A stretch of DNA of 64,000 nucleotides from an uncultured Clostridia bacterium (lineage in GTDB: Bacteria > Bacillota > Clostridia > TANB77 > CAG-508). The DNA lies in the NCBI GenBank assembly GCA_934183305.1, contig CAKPSF010000001.1:62001-126000 (forward strand). Direction: 5' to 3'. The notes beneath the pieces are model-generated. The model saw only the letters and a list, made by a program, of their open reading frames with translations. It made no database searches and was not told where the DNA came from. How positions within the stretch are numbered: position 1 is the stretch's first letter; each line of letters opens with the position of its first letter. Of the stretch, positions 62,560-64,000 are shown piece by piece. A program made the position numbers and the translations under genes.

Positions 62560-62730
62560 TTATTCTTCAACTGGAGCTTCTACTGGGCAAACTCCTGCAC
62601 ATGTTCCACAAGATATACATGCTTCTTGATTTATTTCATATTTGTTATCTCCTTGCTTTATGCATTCTACTGGACATGCTCCTGCACATGCTCCACAAGA
62701 TATGCAAGCATCTGTAATTTTGTATGCCAT
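62560..62730 (-). CDS. 2[4Fe-4S] ferredoxin, clostridial type
   Basis: This 56-aa protein is MAYKITDACISCGACAGACP, then VECIKQGDNKYEINQEA, then CISCGTCAGVCP and a short acidic tail. Two CxxCxxCxxxCP motifs give two 4Fe-4S clusters. It is the likely electron acceptor for the Por complex encoded convergently beside it. AAGGTG lies upstream of the ATG. It was found by translating the gap; it is short but unmistakable. Confidence 0.96.
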   Translation of the reverse strand: MAYKITDACISCGACAGACPVECIKQGDNKYEINQEACISCGTCAGVCPVEAPVEE

Positions 62731-62747
62731 ATTTTTCACCTTCCTTT

Positions 62748-63623
62748 CTACTCTTGTTCTATCTTTCTTAATTCTTCTTCTTCATCAATTTCTTCTTCTT
62801 TAACTTCTATATCTTTTGTTACTTTTACATCTTTTACATCATATTTTTTATAAAAGAATCCATCTCCATCTTTTAATTTAACTTTAACTTTTTCTTTTAA
62901 TGTTTCTATTCCTTCAACTGTTCCTTCTCCATCTGCTGTTTTTACTGTTGCTCCAACTTTAGGTAATCTTGATAACTTTTCTTGATATACATCATGCTCG
63001 TATCTTAGACAACACATTAATCTTCCACAGTTTCCAGAAATCTTAGAAGATCCTAATGCTATATTTTGTTCTTTAGCCATTTTTATAGAAACACTGTCAA
63101 AATTATCTAAAAATGTACAACAGCATAATTCTCTACCGCAAATTCCATTTCCACCAATTTTTCTAACTTCGTCTCTTACACCTATTTGCCTTAATTCTAT
63201 TCTTGTTTTAAAAATACTTGCAAGTTCTTTTACTAAATCTCTAAAATCAATTCTTCCATCTGCAGTAAAGTAAAATAATAATTTGCTATTATCAAAAGTA
63301 TATTTAACTTCTGTTAAATTCATATCTAATTTATATTTTTTTATTAATTTATTTGCAGTTTTTAAAGCCTCTTTTTCTTTTCTTATATTATCTTCATAAT
63401 GTTTTTTATCTTTAAAATTAGCTTTTCTAATTATTGGTTTTAATGGTGTTTTTAATTTATCTGCTGAAACTTCTTTATTTGGCACAACAACTTCTGTGTA
63501 TTCTTCTCCTATTGCTGTTTCAACTATTACATAGTCTCCTTTTTTTAGTTTTTCTCCTTTAGGATCAAAGAAATATATTTTTCCAGCTTCTTTAAATTTA
63601 ATTCCTATTATTGTTTTATTCAA
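62748..63623 (-). CDS. ricT: RicT (YaaT), PSP1-domain regulatory complex subunit
   Basis: RicT (YaaT) forms the RicAFT Fe-S complex that acts on RNase Y-dependent RNA maturation and, in Bacillus, on the Spo0A phosphorelay. The PSP1 domain carries the cysteines GNGICGRELCCCTFL and SGNCGRLMCCLRYEHD. I chose the TTG at 63623, 7 bases after GGAGAG, giving 291 aa and a 4-base gap from holB; a TTG six codons earlier overlaps the ribosome site. It follows holB, the usual order. Confidence 0.92.
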   Translation of the reverse strand: MNKTIIGIKFKEAGKIYFFDPKGEKLKKGDYVIVETAIGEEYTEVVVPNKEVSADKLKTPLKPIIRKANFKDKKHYEDNIRKEKEALKTANKLIKKYKLDMNLTEVKYTFDNSKLLFYFTADGRIDFRDLVKELASIFKTRIELRQIGVRDEVRKIGGNGICGRELCCCTFLDNFDSVSIKMAKEQNIALGSSKISGNCGRLMCCLRYEHDVYQEKLSRLPKVGATVKTADGEGTVEGIETLKEKVKVKLKDGDGFFYKKYDVKDVKVTKDIEVKEEEIDEEEELRKIEQE

Positions 63624-63627
63624 TTTT

Positions 63628-64000
63628 TCACTCTCCTCCAAAAATCTTAAATAATAAATTATCTATACACATATCATAATTACAATTTTGTTTTATATCT
63701 CTTTTAGCCTCTTCAACATATTTTATATATTCAATATATTTAAAATCTTTTTTTGCCTTTTCTATAAAAATTGTATTTATATATTCTAATATTTCCTTTA
63801 TATGTTCTTTGTTTTTATACAATACTTCTAGCTTAGAGATTACATCTATTAATGTATATTTTTCTATATTATCAAATATTTTATCTACCTCTAAATATGT
63901 ATTAGCATTAGAATATATATCCTGAGCTTTTCCTATGCTTCCTTCACATGCCTTTAACATATTTGGTGTAAATGTGTTTAAATCAAGTTTTTGTTTTATA
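63628..64000 (-). CDS. holB: DNA polymerase III delta' subunit HolB, C-terminal part (runs off window)
   Basis: This is the last 124 or so codons of a gene continuing beyond base 64000. It contains ACEGSIGKAQDIY, which matches the lid/collar junction of HolB (NGSIGKAL in many species), followed by a helical C-terminal region. The frame is open through the methionine at 63960 up to the window edge, so that Met is internal. The holB-ricT order is as in Bacillus, which supports the call. Confidence 0.75.
   Translation of the reverse strand, partial: IKQKLDLNTFTPNMLKACEGSIGKAQDIYSNANTYLEVDKIFDNIEKYTLIDVISKLEVLYKNKEHIKEILEYINTIFIEKAKKDFKYIEYIKYVEEAKRDIKQNCNYDMCIDNLLFKIFGGE

Noticed and set aside
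1..64000. CRISPR array, tRNA or 5S/16S/23S rRNA genes
   Set aside because: No regularly spaced repeats, T-loop signatures or rRNA sequences were found on reading the intergenic regions.

Overview
The window is AT-rich chromosomal DNA, gene-dense, mostly transcribed on the minus strand. It fits an anaerobic, endospore-forming member of the Clostridia, probably an uncultured gut-type lineage. Spore markers are an alpha/beta small acid-soluble spore protein (11.6 kb), YpeB, YqfC, YqfD, a PdaA-like deacetylase and BofA. A four-subunit pyruvate:ferredoxin oxidoreductase and small clostridial-type ferredoxins point to anaerobic metabolism. I see no tRNA, 5S/16S/23S rRNA, CRISPR array, prophage or intact insertion sequence. 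The one clear RNA gene is the SRP RNA.

Layout: 0-9 kb holds the start of pcrA, prfA, an SbcCD-like ATPase/nuclease pair, an orphan VirD4/TraG-type coupling-protein operon with its own promoter and terminator (two unknown genes plus the coupling protein, which carries a one-base frameshift in its Walker A motif), and a DnaJ-like protein. 9-15 kb has ddl-murF, a SASP gene, ypeB and a glycolipid glycosyltransferase. 14.7-18 kb is the conserved ffs-dnaX-ybaB-recR cluster, interrupted by a 180-bp palindromic element. 17.8-25.7 kb is the yqfC-yqfD-ybeY-dgkA-era-yqzL-recO region with a protein of unknown function between yqfD and ybeY, where phoH is usual, plus pdaA. 26-29 kb is an Agr quorum-sensing locus split into convergent halves: response regulator and kinase on plus, agrB and a 39-aa agrD on minus. 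29-35 kb has RNA modification genes, uvrC and a DUF2207 membrane protein.

At 35.2-37 kb a glmS fragment of under 90 codons abuts a less AT-rich block carrying a PIN-PhoH ATPase with its own promoter and two overlapping palindromic operators; this looks acquired. 37-44 kb has bofA, a secreted beta-propeller protein, serS, ysxC and small conserved genes, with three copies of a 43-bp GC-rich repeat. 44-51 kb has mfd, a structured intergenic RNA candidate, mscL with a zinc ribbon, a dNTPase and rpsT. 51.7-55 kb is gatCAB; 55-59 kb has an M23 peptidase whose frame has no standard start codon, trmL and two membrane-anchored proteins built from a repeated beta-sandwich-like module. 59.4-64 kb is porCDAB, a ferredoxin, ricT and the end of holB.

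Two single-base frameshifts (near 6491 and 32892) restore textbook protein sequence when one base is removed, so sequencing or assembly error must be considered for both. Functional calls rest on motifs and remembered family features; no database search was run.
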